Source: Sphingomonas sp. (GTDB lineage Bacteria > Pseudomonadota > Alphaproteobacteria > Sphingomonadales > Sphingomonadaceae). From it: a stretch of 64,000 bases of DNA. The DNA lies in NCBI GenBank assembly GCA_021732445.1, contig JAKFUZ010000007.1, forward strand, positions 52,669-116,668, read 5' to 3'. The first letter of the stretch is position 1. Every line of letters begins with the position of its first letter. The translations under genes were made by a program, and so were the position numbers. The notes beneath the pieces are model-generated. The model was not told where the DNA came from. It ran no database searches and saw only the letters and a list, made by a program, of their open reading frames with translations. Shown in pieces: positions 1 to 8,414 of this stretch.

Positions 1-1
1 C

Positions 2-250
2 TTTGTGGCATTGGCGGTGGACCGGCGCGCGCTGCTGGTTTCCAGCCTCGCCTATGTGCTATACGCGCTCTACTCGCTGATTGCGCAGGCCGGAGCGGTC
101 GAGCTGAGCGCCTCCATCACCGCCTTTGTGATTGGCTCCGCGCTGCTCACGCTGTCGGTTTACTGGCACCAGATGCGACGCCTTGTGATTGGCATGCTGG
201 GCGGGCTGCGAGACCGGCTGCCGCCCGTTCAGCCGATGGTGCCTGCCTGA
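2..250 (+). CDS. C-terminal part of a membrane protein (5' end outside window)
   Basis: The reading frame is already open at the window edge, so only the last 82 or so residues are visible. They contain two hydrophobic stretches, around residues 8-28 and 37-52 of the visible part. A basic segment follows (WHQMRRLVIG) and then a proline-rich tail with RDRLPPV. Two membrane helices and a cytoplasmic tail are the plain reading. The tail resembles sphingomonad integral membrane proteins of unknown role, but I cannot name a family. A strong terminator follows directly, so this is the last gene of its transcript. Confidence 0.6.
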   Translation, partial: FVALAVDRRALLVSSLAYVLYALYSLIAQAGAVELSASITAFVIGSALLTLSVYWHQMRRLVIGMLGGLRDRLPPVQPMVPA

Positions 251-290
251 CGCAGCCTAGCCCTATAGGCACGCACCGGGAATGCCCCCT

Positions 291-326
291 GCCCCTGGCC
301 GCGACGGCGCGCCGGGGGCTTTTTTT
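291..326 (+). terminator. Rho-independent terminator after the first membrane gene
   Basis: A 9-bp stem (291-299 with 311-319, one G-T pair, otherwise GC-rich) encloses an 11-nt loop. It is followed by a run of seven T. It lies 41 bases after the stop of the partial membrane gene and ends that transcript. The rest of 251-400 shows nothing else. Confidence 0.85.
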
Positions 327-400
327 GGCAACGCCGCCGCTTCATGCCGTGCCGGCCGCGAACGCGGACGATCCGCTGATTCATGCCAAAAGGCCTGATG

Positions 401-748
401 TTACTCCGCCACCAGCTTCAGCAGCCGCCGTTCGACGGGGGCCAGGATGGCGGCCAGGTCGTGGCCGCGTTTCAGCACCACCCCCGCTTCGCTGATGAGC
501 GCCCACATTCCCTGCCGGTTACGTAGCGCAGGCCGCTTTTCGATGCGCAGTTCGGGCCGCTCCGTCGCACGGCGAAACGCGCAGAACACCGCGGCGTCGC
601 GCCCCAGATCCATCGCATAATCCCGCCAATGGCCAGCCGCCACCATGCGCCCGTAAAGCTCAAGAATGCGGGCCAGCTCGGCGCGCTCAAAGCCGGTCTG
701 GCCAGGCACGCGCGCAGCGGCCGATGGAAAAGGCGTAACCGTTCCCAT
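401..748 (-). CDS. DUF2794 domain protein
   Basis: A 115-residue protein matching the alphaproteobacterial DUF2794 family over its whole length. Recognisable features are the FERAELARILELYGRMVAAG helix and the YAMDLGRDAAVFCAFRRA core, followed by RPELRIEKRPALRNRQG. No catalytic motif or signal peptide is seen and the function is unknown. The ATG overlaps the TGA of the serine acetyltransferase gene upstream (TGATG), so the two are co-transcribed and probably translationally coupled. This pairing is my only contextual hint of a link to sulfur metabolism. Confidence 0.85.
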   Translation of the reverse strand: MGTVTPFPSAAARVPGQTGFERAELARILELYGRMVAAGHWRDYAMDLGRDAAVFCAFRRATERPELRIEKRPALRNRQGMWALISEAGVVLKRGHDLAAILAPVERRLLKLVAE

Positions 749-1437
749 CAGGCGCGGTCGCGCTGCTCCTCGGGGCCGTCATGCTCGGCGATGAGCGCTT
801 CAAGCCGCTTGCGCAGCGTGTCGATCTCGCAGCGCATCAGCTCTACCTTCTGGGTTTCCGGGTCGAACAATTCGCTGCACGGCGTGCCATAGGGGACGAA
901 GCCGCGATCGCCCCGGCCGCCCTCGACCATCGTCGCGCGGGCCGGAATGCCCACCATCACCGCACCCGGCACCACATTTTTTGTAACGACTGCGTTGGCC
1001 CCCACCCGCGCGCCGCGCCCAACGGTGATGGGGCCGAGCACCTGCGCGCCCGAGCCAATGATGACGCCATCCTCAAGCGTTGGATGACGCTTGCCTGCCA
1101 GGCCATTGTCGGGATTGGTGCCACCGAGCGTCACACATTGATAAATCGTCACATTGTCACCGATTTCAGCCGTTTCGCCAATCACCGTAAAGCCGTGGTC
1201 GATGAAGAAATTGCGGCCTATTCGGGCACCAGGATGAATATCAATCGCCGTCAGCGCCCGCGCCAGATGGTTTACGAAGCGCGCCAGGAAAAACAGCTCG
1301 GCGTTGAACAGCGCATGGGCGACCCGGTGGAACGCCATTGCGAGCACGCCGGGATACAGCAGAATCTCCCACCGCGATCGCGGCGCCGGATCGCGCGCCT
1401 TGATAGAATCCAGATAGGCGGTCAGGCGATCAAGCAT
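748..1437 (-). CDS. cysE: Serine O-acetyltransferase (EpsC type)
   Basis: Makes O-acetylserine from serine and acetyl-CoA, the first step of cysteine synthesis. The 229-residue protein has the short N-terminal helical part of the EpsC type. It continues into the left-handed beta-helix with hexapeptide repeats (IDIHPGARIG, VTIYQCVTLGG, VIIGSGAQVLG, RVGANAVV). The active-site DHG motif (FFIDHGFTVIGET) and the acetyl-CoA-side motif KRHPTLEDGV are present. The ATG at 1437 is preceded by AAGGAA; an earlier in-frame start at 1488 lacks this. A C-terminal helical extension of about 50 residues follows the repeats. Divergent from oxyR. Confidence 0.93.
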   Translation of the reverse strand: MLDRLTAYLDSIKARDPAPRSRWEILLYPGVLAMAFHRVAHALFNAELFFLARFVNHLARALTAIDIHPGARIGRNFFIDHGFTVIGETAEIGDNVTIYQCVTLGGTNPDNGLAGKRHPTLEDGVIIGSGAQVLGPITVGRGARVGANAVVTKNVVPGAVMVGIPARATMVEGGRGDRGFVPYGTPCSELFDPETQKVELMRCEIDTLRKRLEALIAEHDGPEEQRDRA

Positions 1438-1561
1438 GGCCCTGTTTCCTTGCAGTTCGAAGCCGAATGTAAGGGTTGCCGGGCGCAATTGCTATAACCG
1501 CAGAGGCGCGGAAAAAAGCGGCAGCACGCAGCAGTTTGGCGACCATGGGAGATGCCGCTCA

Positions 1562-1589
1562 TTGATTTATGGAACCGCTCAATTATATG
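1562..1589 (+). promoter_or_regulatory. Possible sigma-70 promoter for oxyR
   Basis: TTGATT (1562-1567) and TATATG (1584-1589) are separated by 16 bases and lie 25 bases before the oxyR start, in an AT-rich patch of an otherwise GC-rich region. Each box matches the consensus in four or more positions. I see no clear tandem OxyR-binding site, although such genes are often autoregulated. Confidence 0.35.
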
Positions 1590-1614
1590 AATATGATCGG
1601 CCGGGGCGATCACA

Positions 1615-2514
1615 ATGACTACCTATCTGCCAACACTCAAGCAGCTTCAGTATCTGATCTCGCTGCGCGACCACGGCCATTTCGGTCGAGCAGCGGCCGC
1701 ATGTTTTGTCACCCAGTCAACGCTTTCGGCCGGCATTCGCGAGCTGGAGACGCTGATCGGTGTGACGCTTGTCGAGCGCACACGGCGCGTGGTGCGGTTC
1801 ACCCCGCTCGGCAACCGCATAGCCGACAAGGCCCGCCGCGTGCTGCGCGAGGCAGACGAGCTTGGCGAGCTTGCCCGCGCGGCCGGACGACCGCTGACGG
1901 GCGACATGCGGATGAGCGTCATCCCCACGATTGCCCCGTTCATGCTGCACCGCATTTTGCCGAGGCTGCGCGCCGACTATCCCGACCTGAAGCTGTTTCT
2001 GCGCGAGGAGCCGAGCGCGGCGGCGTGCGAGGGGCTGCATCAGGGCCGCAGCGACTGCGTGTTGCTTGCGCTGCCTTATGCGTGTGGCGACGTAACCGTG
2101 CGGCCGCTGTTTGACGACCGGCTGTTCGTCGCCGCGCGGGCCTGCGACTTTGCAGATGCATCGCCGAGCATTCGCGCTGCCGACATTGACGAACAGCGGC
2201 TGTTGCTGCTGGAGGACGGGCATTGCCTGAAGGACCATGCGCTGTCCGCCTGCAACCGGCCCGAACTGCGCGCCGAGGCAACGATGCTGGGCACCTCGCT
2301 CCACACGATTGTGCAGATGGTCGATAACGGGCTGGGCGTCACCATATTGCCGGCCATGGCGATTGCGGCGGGCATCCTGAACCAGACCAGCGTTGAGGCG
2401 CGGCCGCTGGAGGCCGATCACCCCGACCGCACGATAGCGCTGGTTTGGCGCCGCGCATCGCCACGCGACAAGGATTTTGAGCTGCTGTCGGAAGTGCTTG
2501 CGGACATCGGCTGA
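1615..2514 (+). CDS. oxyR: LysR-type peroxide sensor OxyR
   Basis: Cytoplasmic transcription regulator of the peroxide response. The N-terminal winged helix-turn-helix (about residues 6-65, with FGRAAAACFVTQSTLSAGIRE) is followed by a substrate-binding-like sensor domain. The decisive feature is LLEDGHCLKDHALSAC, residues 199-213. It holds two cysteines (C204 and C213) nine residues apart, in the same context as the C199/C208 redox pair of E. coli OxyR. Length 299 is normal. It is transcribed divergently from cysE. The sensing chemistry is inferred from the conserved pair; no target gene such as katG or ahpC is next to it here. Confidence 0.93.
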   Translation: MTTYLPTLKQLQYLISLRDHGHFGRAAAACFVTQSTLSAGIRELETLIGVTLVERTRRVVRFTPLGNRIADKARRVLREADELGELARAAGRPLTGDMRMSVIPTIAPFMLHRILPRLRADYPDLKLFLREEPSAAACEGLHQGRSDCVLLALPYACGDVTVRPLFDDRLFVAARACDFADASPSIRAADIDEQRLLLLEDGHCLKDHALSACNRPELRAEATMLGTSLHTIVQMVDNGLGVTILPAMAIAAGILNQTSVEARPLEADHPDRTIALVWRRASPRDKDFELLSEVLADIG

Positions 2515-2560
2515 ACGCCACCGGGTCGCGTGCGTCAGGCGCGGCGCGGTCGCGTGACGG

Positions 2561-3034
2561 CTATTCTGCGCCGGGCGTGCGGCACTCAGGCTCCAAGGCG
2601 ACCCAGCGCGCCGCCGCCGCGGCATCGCTCTGGCGGGCATCGACCCAGCGCGCATCCGCCCCCCGGCTTTCCCGCTTCCAGAACGGGGCGCTGGTCTTGA
2701 GCTGGTCGATGAGAAACGCGCACCCCTCAAGCGCGGCCGTGCGGTGCCTGGCAGCGGTCGCGACCAGAACCACGCGGTCGCCCGGCAACATGGCACCAAC
2801 ACGGTGGACAATCGTCACCGCCAGCAACGTCCAGCGCCGCGCGGCGGCCTGCGCAAGCTCGGTGAGCGCGCGCTCCGTGCCGCCGGGATAGTGTTCCAGC
2901 TCCAGTTGTGTGACGCCGTCATCGCCGCGGACAACGCCCGTAAAGCTCGCTACCCCGCCAGCGCCGCGCCCCTCGACGGCGGCAAGCTCCACCGCCACAT
3001 CAATTGGCGCTGCGGAAACCAGGATGCGTATCAT
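2561..3034 (-). CDS. moaE: Molybdopterin synthase catalytic subunit MoaE
   Basis: Large subunit of molybdopterin synthase, which puts sulfur from the MoaD thiocarboxylate into precursor Z. The 157 residues carry the family signature, from GGVASFTGVVRGDD through the LELEHYPG and VTIVHRVGAMLPGD segments. The conserved lysines sit in LKTSAPFWKRE. It lies 12 bases downstream of moaD in an operon pgsA-moaD-moaE. A molybdenum hydroxylase small subunit is encoded elsewhere in this window (27661-28206), so the cofactor has at least one likely client. Confidence 0.93.
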   Translation of the reverse strand: MIRILVSAAPIDVAVELAAVEGRGAGGVASFTGVVRGDDGVTQLELEHYPGGTERALTELAQAAARRWTLLAVTIVHRVGAMLPGDRVVLVATAARHRTAALEGCAFLIDQLKTSAPFWKRESRGADARWVDARQSDAAAAARWVALEPECRTPGAE

Positions 3035-3046
3035 GCGCCGGTCACT

Positions 3047-3304
3047 TCATCCGCCTGTCACTGGCGGGAACAGCGCGACTTCGCGAGCGCCCGTGATGCT
3101 GGCATCGAGTGGCACGAACCTCTGGTCGACCGCGGCCCGCAGCTTTGCCGGGTCGGCAAAGGCGCTGGCATGGCCCTCGCTACGGCAGGAAAGCCAGGAG
3201 ATGAGCGCGGCGACGGTCGCCACCTCGGGCGGCACCGCAAGCTGTTCCTGCCCGGTACCAATCGCCTCTCGCACCCAGGCGAAATACAAGATCTGAAGCG
3301 CCAT
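3047..3304 (-). CDS. moaD: Molybdopterin synthase sulfur-carrier subunit MoaD
   Basis: An 85-residue ubiquitin-fold protein that begins MALQILYFAWVREAIG and ends in the diagnostic Gly-Gly (FPPVTGG). That end is activated and thiocarboxylated before sulfur transfer in the MoaD-MoaE complex. The ATG at 3304 was chosen because the longer upstream frame overlaps pgsA and lacks MoaD-like sequence. It starts five bases after the pgsA stop and is followed at once by moaE, so the three genes form one transcript. Confidence 0.92.
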   Translation of the reverse strand: MALQILYFAWVREAIGTGQEQLAVPPEVATVAALISWLSCRSEGHASAFADPAKLRAAVDQRFVPLDASITGAREVALFPPVTGG

Positions 3305-3309
3305 ATCGC

Positions 3310-3861
3310 CTAGTCCATATGCTTCAGGCCAACGCGCAGATAATCCCACCCGGTTATCAGCGTCAGCCCGGCTGCAAACCACAGGGAGACAAGCCCCACG
3401 CCCTTGATCCAGGCGATGGCCGGCAGCGCCCCTGCCAGCACCAGCGCACCGAGCGCAATGATCTGGAGCGTCGTCTTCCACTTGGCGAGCTGCGATACCG
3501 GCACCGAGACCGACAATTGCGCCAGAAACTCACGCAGCCCCGAAACCGCGATCTCGCGCAGCAAAATCACCAGCGCTGCAACCACATGCAGTCCGACAAT
3601 CTGCCGCGCCGCCACCAGAATGAGGATGACGGCGGCGATCATGATCTTGTCGGCAATCGGATCGAGAAACACGCCGAGTTTTGAAACCGTCCCCTGCGCG
3701 CGCGCCAGATAGCCGTCGAAATAATCTGTGATGCCCATCAGGCAATATAGCCCGAACGCCAGTGCATAGCCCGCGGCCCATCCTGGCCACCACATCAGCG
3801 CCGCCAGCAGCGGCACCGCCAGGATGCGCGAGAGGGTGAGAAGGTTCGGTAACGTCAGCAT
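3310..3861 (-). CDS. pgsA: CDP-diacylglycerol-glycerol-3-phosphate phosphatidyltransferase
   Basis: Inner-membrane enzyme that makes phosphatidylglycerophosphate, the committed step to phosphatidylglycerol and cardiolipin. The CDP-alcohol phosphotransferase motif is complete: DYFDGYLAR, then eight residues, G, three residues, D, three residues, D (ending LDPIADK). It lies in the first 75 residues and is surrounded by hydrophobic helices. Length 183 is typical of the family. It is the first gene of the pgsA-moaD-moaE run; the association is positional, with no known biochemical link. Confidence 0.94.
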   Translation of the reverse strand: MLTLPNLLTLSRILAVPLLAALMWWPGWAAGYALAFGLYCLMGITDYFDGYLARAQGTVSKLGVFLDPIADKIMIAAVILILVAARQIVGLHVVAALVILLREIAVSGLREFLAQLSVSVPVSQLAKWKTTLQIIALGALVLAGALPAIAWIKGVGLVSLWFAAGLTLITGWDYLRVGLKHMD

Positions 3862-3987
3862 TACGTACCCGCTCTAGCCCCAAGCGCCTTCGCTGCAAGC
3901 GTTGGATGCACAATAGCGTTGTCGTAGCCGCCATTGCTCGGCTATGGGCCGGGCTTTATTTCGCCATGTCGGAGGCCGGAACGTGCC

Positions 3988-5277
3988 ATGTTGAACGCGC
4001 TCGGATTATTAAAAGAGCGCAGGTTTCTTCCGCTTTTCGTCACGCAGTTTCTCGGTGCCTTCAACGACAACCTGTTCAAGACGTCGATGGTGCTGTTTGC
4101 GACCTATCAGGTCTATAACGACGCGCGGATCGAATCGAACTTCAACGCGCTGGCCACCAGCCTTCAGATTCTCCCGTTTTTCCTGCTGTCCGCGCTGTCG
4201 GGCCAGCTTGCCGATACGTTTGACAAATCGCGAATCATCCGGCTCGTAAAACTGGCCGAAATCGGCATCATGATGCTGGGCGCCGGCGGGCTGCTGGCTG
4301 CCAAGGCCGGCTTTGTTACCCTTGGCATCGCAATGATGCTGGGTGCTGTGCTGTGCCTTGGCACCCACGCCACCTTTTTCGGCCCCATCAAATATGCGCT
4401 GCTGCCGCAACATTTGAAGGATGATGAAGTGCTTGGCGGCACCGGGCTGGTCGAGGCCGGAACCTATTTGTCGGTGCTGATCGGCACTATCGTTGCCGGC
4501 TGGATTTCGGTCGAGGCGGCCGCCGTCACCGTGCTGGCGGTGGCGGTGGTTGGTTACGTCGCCGGGCGCCTGGTGCCGCCTGCGCCGCGCATGGGCAATG
4601 CGCTGGTGATTGATTACAACCCGTTGACCTCGTCCTGGCGGCTCGTCAGCGCCACGATGCACATCCCCAGACTGTTCCTGGCCATTTGCGCGATAAGCTT
4701 TTTCTGGGCGATAGGGGCGGTGCTCATCATCACTTTTCCGCCGCTGGTAAAAAACGTGCTGACGGCCGACAAGCAGGTCGCAAGCGGCGTGATCGCGATT
4801 TTTTCAGTCGGCGTGGCGATTGGCTCGGTCATCATCAACTGGCTGCTGGGCGGCAAAGTATCAGCGAAGTACGCGCCGGCCTCGGTCATTGCGATGGGGG
4901 TGCTGGTGGTCGCATTTTCCGTTATTGCGCGCATGTGGATTCCCGCGCCGGCGGGCCAGTTGCTCAACGTGACGCGGTTTATGGCGCATCCGCAAGCGCT
5001 GCTGCTGATTGGGACGCTGGCCGGCATCGCGATTACCGGCGGCATGTTCGTGGTGCCGCTTTATGCGTTTCTCACGACGACGGTCGCCAAGGATCTGACG
5101 GCGCGCACGGTCGCCGCCAACAATGTCGTCAATTCGGGCGCGATGGTGGTGGGCGCAGCAATTGTTCTGGGGCTGACGGCGCTGCACGTTACGCCAGAAA
5201 ACATGCTGCTGCTGGCCGCCGGCATGTGTGTAATATCCGCCTGGCTGGCGCAAAAGCTGCACTTGGCCTGCGACTGA
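3988..5277 (+). CDS. MFS transporter of the LplT (lysophospholipid) type
   Basis: A 429-residue polytopic membrane protein that opens with the LplT/Aas-type signature (ERRFLPLFVTQFLGAFNDNL, then FKTSMVLF). It also has the FFGPIKYALLPQHL motif in the first half. In relatives this transporter half flips lysophospholipids inward and is often fused to acyltransferase and acyl-ACP synthetase domains. Here it stands alone with no acyltransferase beside it. The ATG at 3988 begins at the family's usual start and has GGAGG 12 bases upstream, a slightly long spacing. Divergent from pgsA. The substrate is inferred from family only. Confidence 0.75.
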   Translation: MLNALGLLKERRFLPLFVTQFLGAFNDNLFKTSMVLFATYQVYNDARIESNFNALATSLQILPFFLLSALSGQLADTFDKSRIIRLVKLAEIGIMMLGAGGLLAAKAGFVTLGIAMMLGAVLCLGTHATFFGPIKYALLPQHLKDDEVLGGTGLVEAGTYLSVLIGTIVAGWISVEAAAVTVLAVAVVGYVAGRLVPPAPRMGNALVIDYNPLTSSWRLVSATMHIPRLFLAICAISFFWAIGAVLIITFPPLVKNVLTADKQVASGVIAIFSVGVAIGSVIINWLLGGKVSAKYAPASVIAMGVLVVAFSVIARMWIPAPAGQLLNVTRFMAHPQALLLIGTLAGIAITGGMFVVPLYAFLTTTVAKDLTARTVAANNVVNSGAMVVGAAIVLGLTALHVTPENMLLLAAGMCVISAWLAQKLHLACD

Positions 5278-5308
5278 TCGACTCCGGCGGACCAGCGGCG
5301 CCCCGCAA

Positions 5309-5503
5309 TCAGCAGATCAGCGTGTAGATGCAGATGAAAAAGGCGGTGAAGCTCAGCGCAAACAATTTCAGATCGTGATCGTCGTCACGCGTGTTTGCTG
5401 GCAGGGCTTCCCGCGCCGCCACAGGCACGAGACGGCGGCGAATCGGGTGGCCGTCATGCACGCTGAGGCTGATGGCGGGGGCAGTGGAAGAATGTATAGC
5501 CAT
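5309..5503 (-). CDS. Small single-pass membrane protein, unknown function
   Basis: A 64-residue protein with a hydrophilic N-terminal half (two short Arg-rich patches). It ends in one hydrophobic segment, LKLFALSFTAFFICIYTLIC, preceded by the acidic TRDDDHD. Small sphingomonad proteins with the same acidic-then-hydrophobic tail exist, which is why I call it real. The ribosome binding site is weak (GCGGG). Convergent with the LplT-like gene. No function can be assigned. Confidence 0.5.
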   Translation of the reverse strand: MAIHSSTAPAISLSVHDGHPIRRRLVPVAAREALPANTRDDDHDLKLFALSFTAFFICIYTLIC

Positions 5504-5637
5504 GGCCCGCAGTTAACGCGCGGCTAAGCATTTTTGCTACGAGTGACTATGGTTAAGCGCGTCCTAATCGGGGACAGCAGCCCGCCTGCGCAGCAATGTC
5601 TGCGCGACTATGTCTGCGCTGTATGATCGTGGAGAAA

Positions 5638-5713
5638 TGGTGGAGCCGAGGGGGATCGAACCCCTGACCTCTGCAATGCCATTGCAGCGCTCTCCCAGCT
5701 GAGCTACGGCCCC
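5638..5713 (-). tRNA. tRNA-Ala (GGC)
   Basis: A 76-nt cloverleaf on the minus strand including an encoded CCA (5638-5640). The acceptor pairs GGGGCCG with CGGCTCC and contains the G3-U70 wobble that is the alanine identity element. The anticodon stem CTGCA/TGCAG encloses ATGGCAT, giving anticodon GGC. The T arm carries GGTTCGATCC. Confidence 0.97.
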
Positions 5714-5812
5714 ATTTTCCGACTTGGGAAGGCGTCGCGATTATCCGCGCCGCGCGTGAAATGCAAGGGGGCGCCGGCATCTCCGGCCGCCCCGCTGGCA
5801 AACAGCGCGCGC

Positions 5813-6136
5813 TTAGCGTTCTTCTTCGTCGTTGGACGTTTCAACACCCAGATCATCGTCGCCGCCCAGATCCACCTCATCGTCGGGCGATGGCTCTTCA
5901 TCATCGGCTGCAATGTCCAGATCTTCATCGTCGCCGGCGAGATCATCATCGTCTTTTTCGGGCTTGGCAGGTTTGGGTGCGTCAAACGGCAGCGGCTGCT
6001 TGGATTTCAGAATCGGCTCCGGCTCCCAGGCCTGCCCGCATTCGATGCAGGTGACCGGATCGTCCTTGCCCAGATCATAAAAACGCGTTGCGCATTTCGG
6101 ACACGTACGCTTTGTGCCCCATTCTGGCTTCACCAT
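5813..6136 (-). CDS. FYDLN-type zinc-ribbon acidic protein (TIGR02300 family)
   Basis: A 107-residue protein in two parts. Residues 1-45 form a zinc ribbon with CPKC and CIEC, with the family name motif FYDLG (usually FYDLN) between them. The remainder is a very acidic tail rich in Asp and Glu (runs such as EKDDDDLAGDDEDLD). The ATG at 6136 is preceded by GAGG; the frame runs further upstream without family-like sequence. The family is common in alphaproteobacteria and its function is unknown; nucleic-acid or ribosome contact is only a guess. Divergent from aroA. Confidence 0.88.
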   Translation of the reverse strand: MVKPEWGTKRTCPKCATRFYDLGKDDPVTCIECGQAWEPEPILKSKQPLPFDAPKPAKPEKDDDDLAGDDEDLDIAADDEEPSPDDEVDLGGDDDLGVETSNDEEER

Positions 6137-6238
6137 AAGGTGCCTCGTGCCTTTCAAAACATGGGAATTTACAGACCAAGGCCCGCAAAGTGGGCCGCGC
6201 CTTGCCATAGCGCAAGCGCGCTGTCAAAGCCGCGCGTC

Positions 6239-7576
6239 ATGGCACATGCAACACTTTTGCCGCGCACCATAAGCGGCGCAGGCCCGCTGACCGGCCAAGT
6301 CATGGTGCCGGGGGACAAATCCATCAGCCACCGCGCGCTGATGTTTTCAGCGCTGGCGGTTGGCACCAGCCGAATCGAGGGGCTGCTGGAAGGCGAAGAT
6401 GTGCTGGCAACGGCCGCCGCGCTGCGGGCCATGGGCGCGACCATCACGCGCGACGACGATGGGGTTTGGCACGTCCACGGAGTGGGTGTCGGCGGACTGA
6501 TGCAGCCGGCGCAGGCACTGGACATGGGCAATTCCGGCACCTCAACCCGGCTGCTGATGGGGCTGGTGGCGAGCCACCCCATCACCGCGACCTTCATTGG
6601 CGATGCCTCACTATCGGCCCGGCCCATGGCTCGCGTGATCGCGCCGCTGCGCCAGATGGGGGCCGACATTACCGCAAGCCCTGGTGACACCCTGCCGCTG
6701 ATGGTGCGCGGCCTGTGCCCGGCGGTGCCGATACGCTACACGCTGCCCATTGCCTCGGCGCAGGTGAAATCGGCCGTGCTGCTGGCCGCGCTCAACACAC
6801 CGGGCATGACGCAGGTGACCGAGCCTATCGCCACGCGCGACCACAGCGAGCGGATGCTGGCCGGCTTTGGCGCCGCAGTAACGGTGGCGCACAGCAATGC
6901 CGGCCGCATCATCTCGGTGACCGGGGAAACACCGCTTGCGCCGCAGAATATCACCGTGCCCGGTGACCCATCGTCCGCCGCCTTTTTCGCGGTGGCGGCA
7001 AGCATCGTGCCGGGGTCGGACCTGACCATCGCCAATGTCGGGCAAAACGCCACGCGCACTGGCCTGTTCGAGATGTTGCGGCTGATGGGCGCCGATATTA
7101 CGCTGCAAAATCAGCGCGAAATAGGGGGCGAGCCGGTCGCCGATCTGCGGGTGCGCCACGCGCGCCTCTTAGCCATTGACGTGCCGGCACATATCGCGCC
7201 GAGCATGATCGACGAGTATCCCATCCTGTTCGTGGCCGCCGCCATGGCATCGGGCCGCACGGTTGCGCGCGGCGCACAGGAACTGCGCGTCAAGGAATCG
7301 GACCGTATCGCAACGATGGCCAGCGCGCTGCGATCCATCGGCGTTGAGGTTGAGGAATTTGTCGATGGGCTGGCCATTGCCGGGTCCGCTGGCGGGCTGC
7401 TTGCGGGTGGCGCGACAATCGCCACCAGGCTTGACCACCGGATTGCGATGAGCATGGCGGTGGCAGGGCTGGTGTGCCGGCAACCGCTCGTCATTGATGA
7501 CGTGTCACCTGTCGCAACCAGCTTCCCGGCGTTCTTCGCCCTGCTTGACGACGCGGTCAAACCGGCTCTTGGGTAG
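6239..7576 (+). CDS. aroA: 3-phosphoshikimate 1-carboxyvinyltransferase (EPSP synthase)
   Basis: Sixth step of the shikimate pathway: shikimate 3-phosphate plus phosphoenolpyruvate gives EPSP. At 445 residues the protein has the PGDKSISHRAL substrate motif near the N-terminus. It also has MGNSGTSTRLLMG, SAQVKSA, PGDPSSAAFF, KESDRI and LDHRIAMS in normal order. The start at 6239 (MAHATLLPRT) fits the family length. The gene is followed four bases later by cmk and then rpsA and ihfB, the conserved proteobacterial order. The glycine-rich patches resemble class II-type enzymes, but I do not classify it further. Confidence 0.95.
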   Translation: MAHATLLPRTISGAGPLTGQVMVPGDKSISHRALMFSALAVGTSRIEGLLEGEDVLATAAALRAMGATITRDDDGVWHVHGVGVGGLMQPAQALDMGNSGTSTRLLMGLVASHPITATFIGDASLSARPMARVIAPLRQMGADITASPGDTLPLMVRGLCPAVPIRYTLPIASAQVKSAVLLAALNTPGMTQVTEPIATRDHSERMLAGFGAAVTVAHSNAGRIISVTGETPLAPQNITVPGDPSSAAFFAVAASIVPGSDLTIANVGQNATRTGLFEMLRLMGADITLQNQREIGGEPVADLRVRHARLLAIDVPAHIAPSMIDEYPILFVAAAMASGRTVARGAQELRVKESDRIATMASALRSIGVEVEEFVDGLAIAGSAGGLLAGGATIATRLDHRIAMSMAVAGLVCRQPLVIDDVSPVATSFPAFFALLDDAVKPALG

Positions 7577-7580
7577 CGCC

Positions 7581-8219
7581 ATGATTATTGCCGTAGACGG
7601 ACCCGCTGCATCGGGCAAAGGAACGATCGCCCGTGCGCTTGCCGCGCATTACCGCCTGCCGCATCTTGACACCGGGTTGCTGTACCGCGCCGTCGCCTAC
7701 ACCGTGCTCGATCTGGAGCTGAACCCCGAGATTGAGGCCGATTGCGTCGCAGCGTGCGATTTCGACGAGGCGCTGCTTGGCAACCCGGCGCTGCGCGGCG
7801 ATGCTATCGGCAAGGCCGCCTCGGTCTGCTCGGCGCACCCGCTGGTTCGGGCAGCGCTGTTGCGTCGCCAGCGCCGGTTTGCACAGCAGACGGGCGGCGC
7901 CGTGCTCGACGGGCGCGACATCGGCAGCGTCATTGCGCCCGACGCCGATGTGAAGCTGTTCGTGAAGGCGACCCCGCAAATCCGGGCGCGGCGGCGCCAT
8001 GCCGAACTGCGCGCGACAGGCTCGACAATCAGCCTTGACCGCGTTCTCGCCGATATCCGCGCACGCGACGCCCGCGACAGCCAGCGCAGCACGGCGCCGC
8101 TGGTAATGGCGCCAGACGCCGCCTTGCTCGACACGAGCTTTCTGTCTATAGACGCCGCCATCCAACGGGCAGTCGAGCTCGTGGAGGCCCGGATGGCGGC
8201 TAAGGCGCATACGCCCTAG
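7581..8219 (+). CDS. cmk: Cytidylate kinase
   Basis: Phosphorylates CMP and dCMP with ATP in nucleotide metabolism. The 212-residue protein starts MIIAVDGPAASGKGTIARAL with the Walker A loop at residues 7-14. It continues with HLDTGLLYRAVA and the LDGRDIGSVIAPDADVKLFV segment, followed by the lid region RARRRHAEL. It starts four bases after the aroA stop, so co-transcription is near certain. Confidence 0.95.
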   Translation: MIIAVDGPAASGKGTIARALAAHYRLPHLDTGLLYRAVAYTVLDLELNPEIEADCVAACDFDEALLGNPALRGDAIGKAASVCSAHPLVRAALLRRQRRFAQQTGGAVLDGRDIGSVIAPDADVKLFVKATPQIRARRRHAELRATGSTISLDRVLADIRARDARDSQRSTAPLVMAPDAALLDTSFLSIDAAIQRAVELVEARMAAKAHTP

Positions 8220-8251
8220 CCAGTTGAGGCGCGGAGCGAAGCCGGCAAAGA

Positions 8252-8382
8252 AGCCGGTTGTGCTTACGCGCCCTTTTCGCTTTTCGCTGGCCTTTGCGCG
8301 CGTGGCTGCCGGGCGGATGCGGCGTTTTGCATTCGGCGGACGCGGCACGATCGGCCACCAAGACCGCCGGAGACAACCGGCT
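8252..8382 (+). promoter_or_regulatory. rpsA leader with a long-range inverted repeat
   Basis: The 195-base gap between cmk and rpsA contains a perfect 10-bp inverted repeat, AGCCGGTTGT at 8252-8261 and its complement at 8373-8382. They are separated by 111 bases and end about 32 bases before the rpsA start. In RNA they could close a large stem over the leader. S1 is autoregulated through leader structure in E. coli; whether this leader does the same is inference. Confidence 0.35.
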
Positions 8383-8414
8383 GGCCGGAAAACTGAATTA
8401 GGATACCTACCTTT

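Noticed and set aside
5756..6238. N-terminal extension of AroA
   Set aside because: It lies antisense to the FYDLN zinc-ribbon gene, and AroA family sequence starts after 6239.
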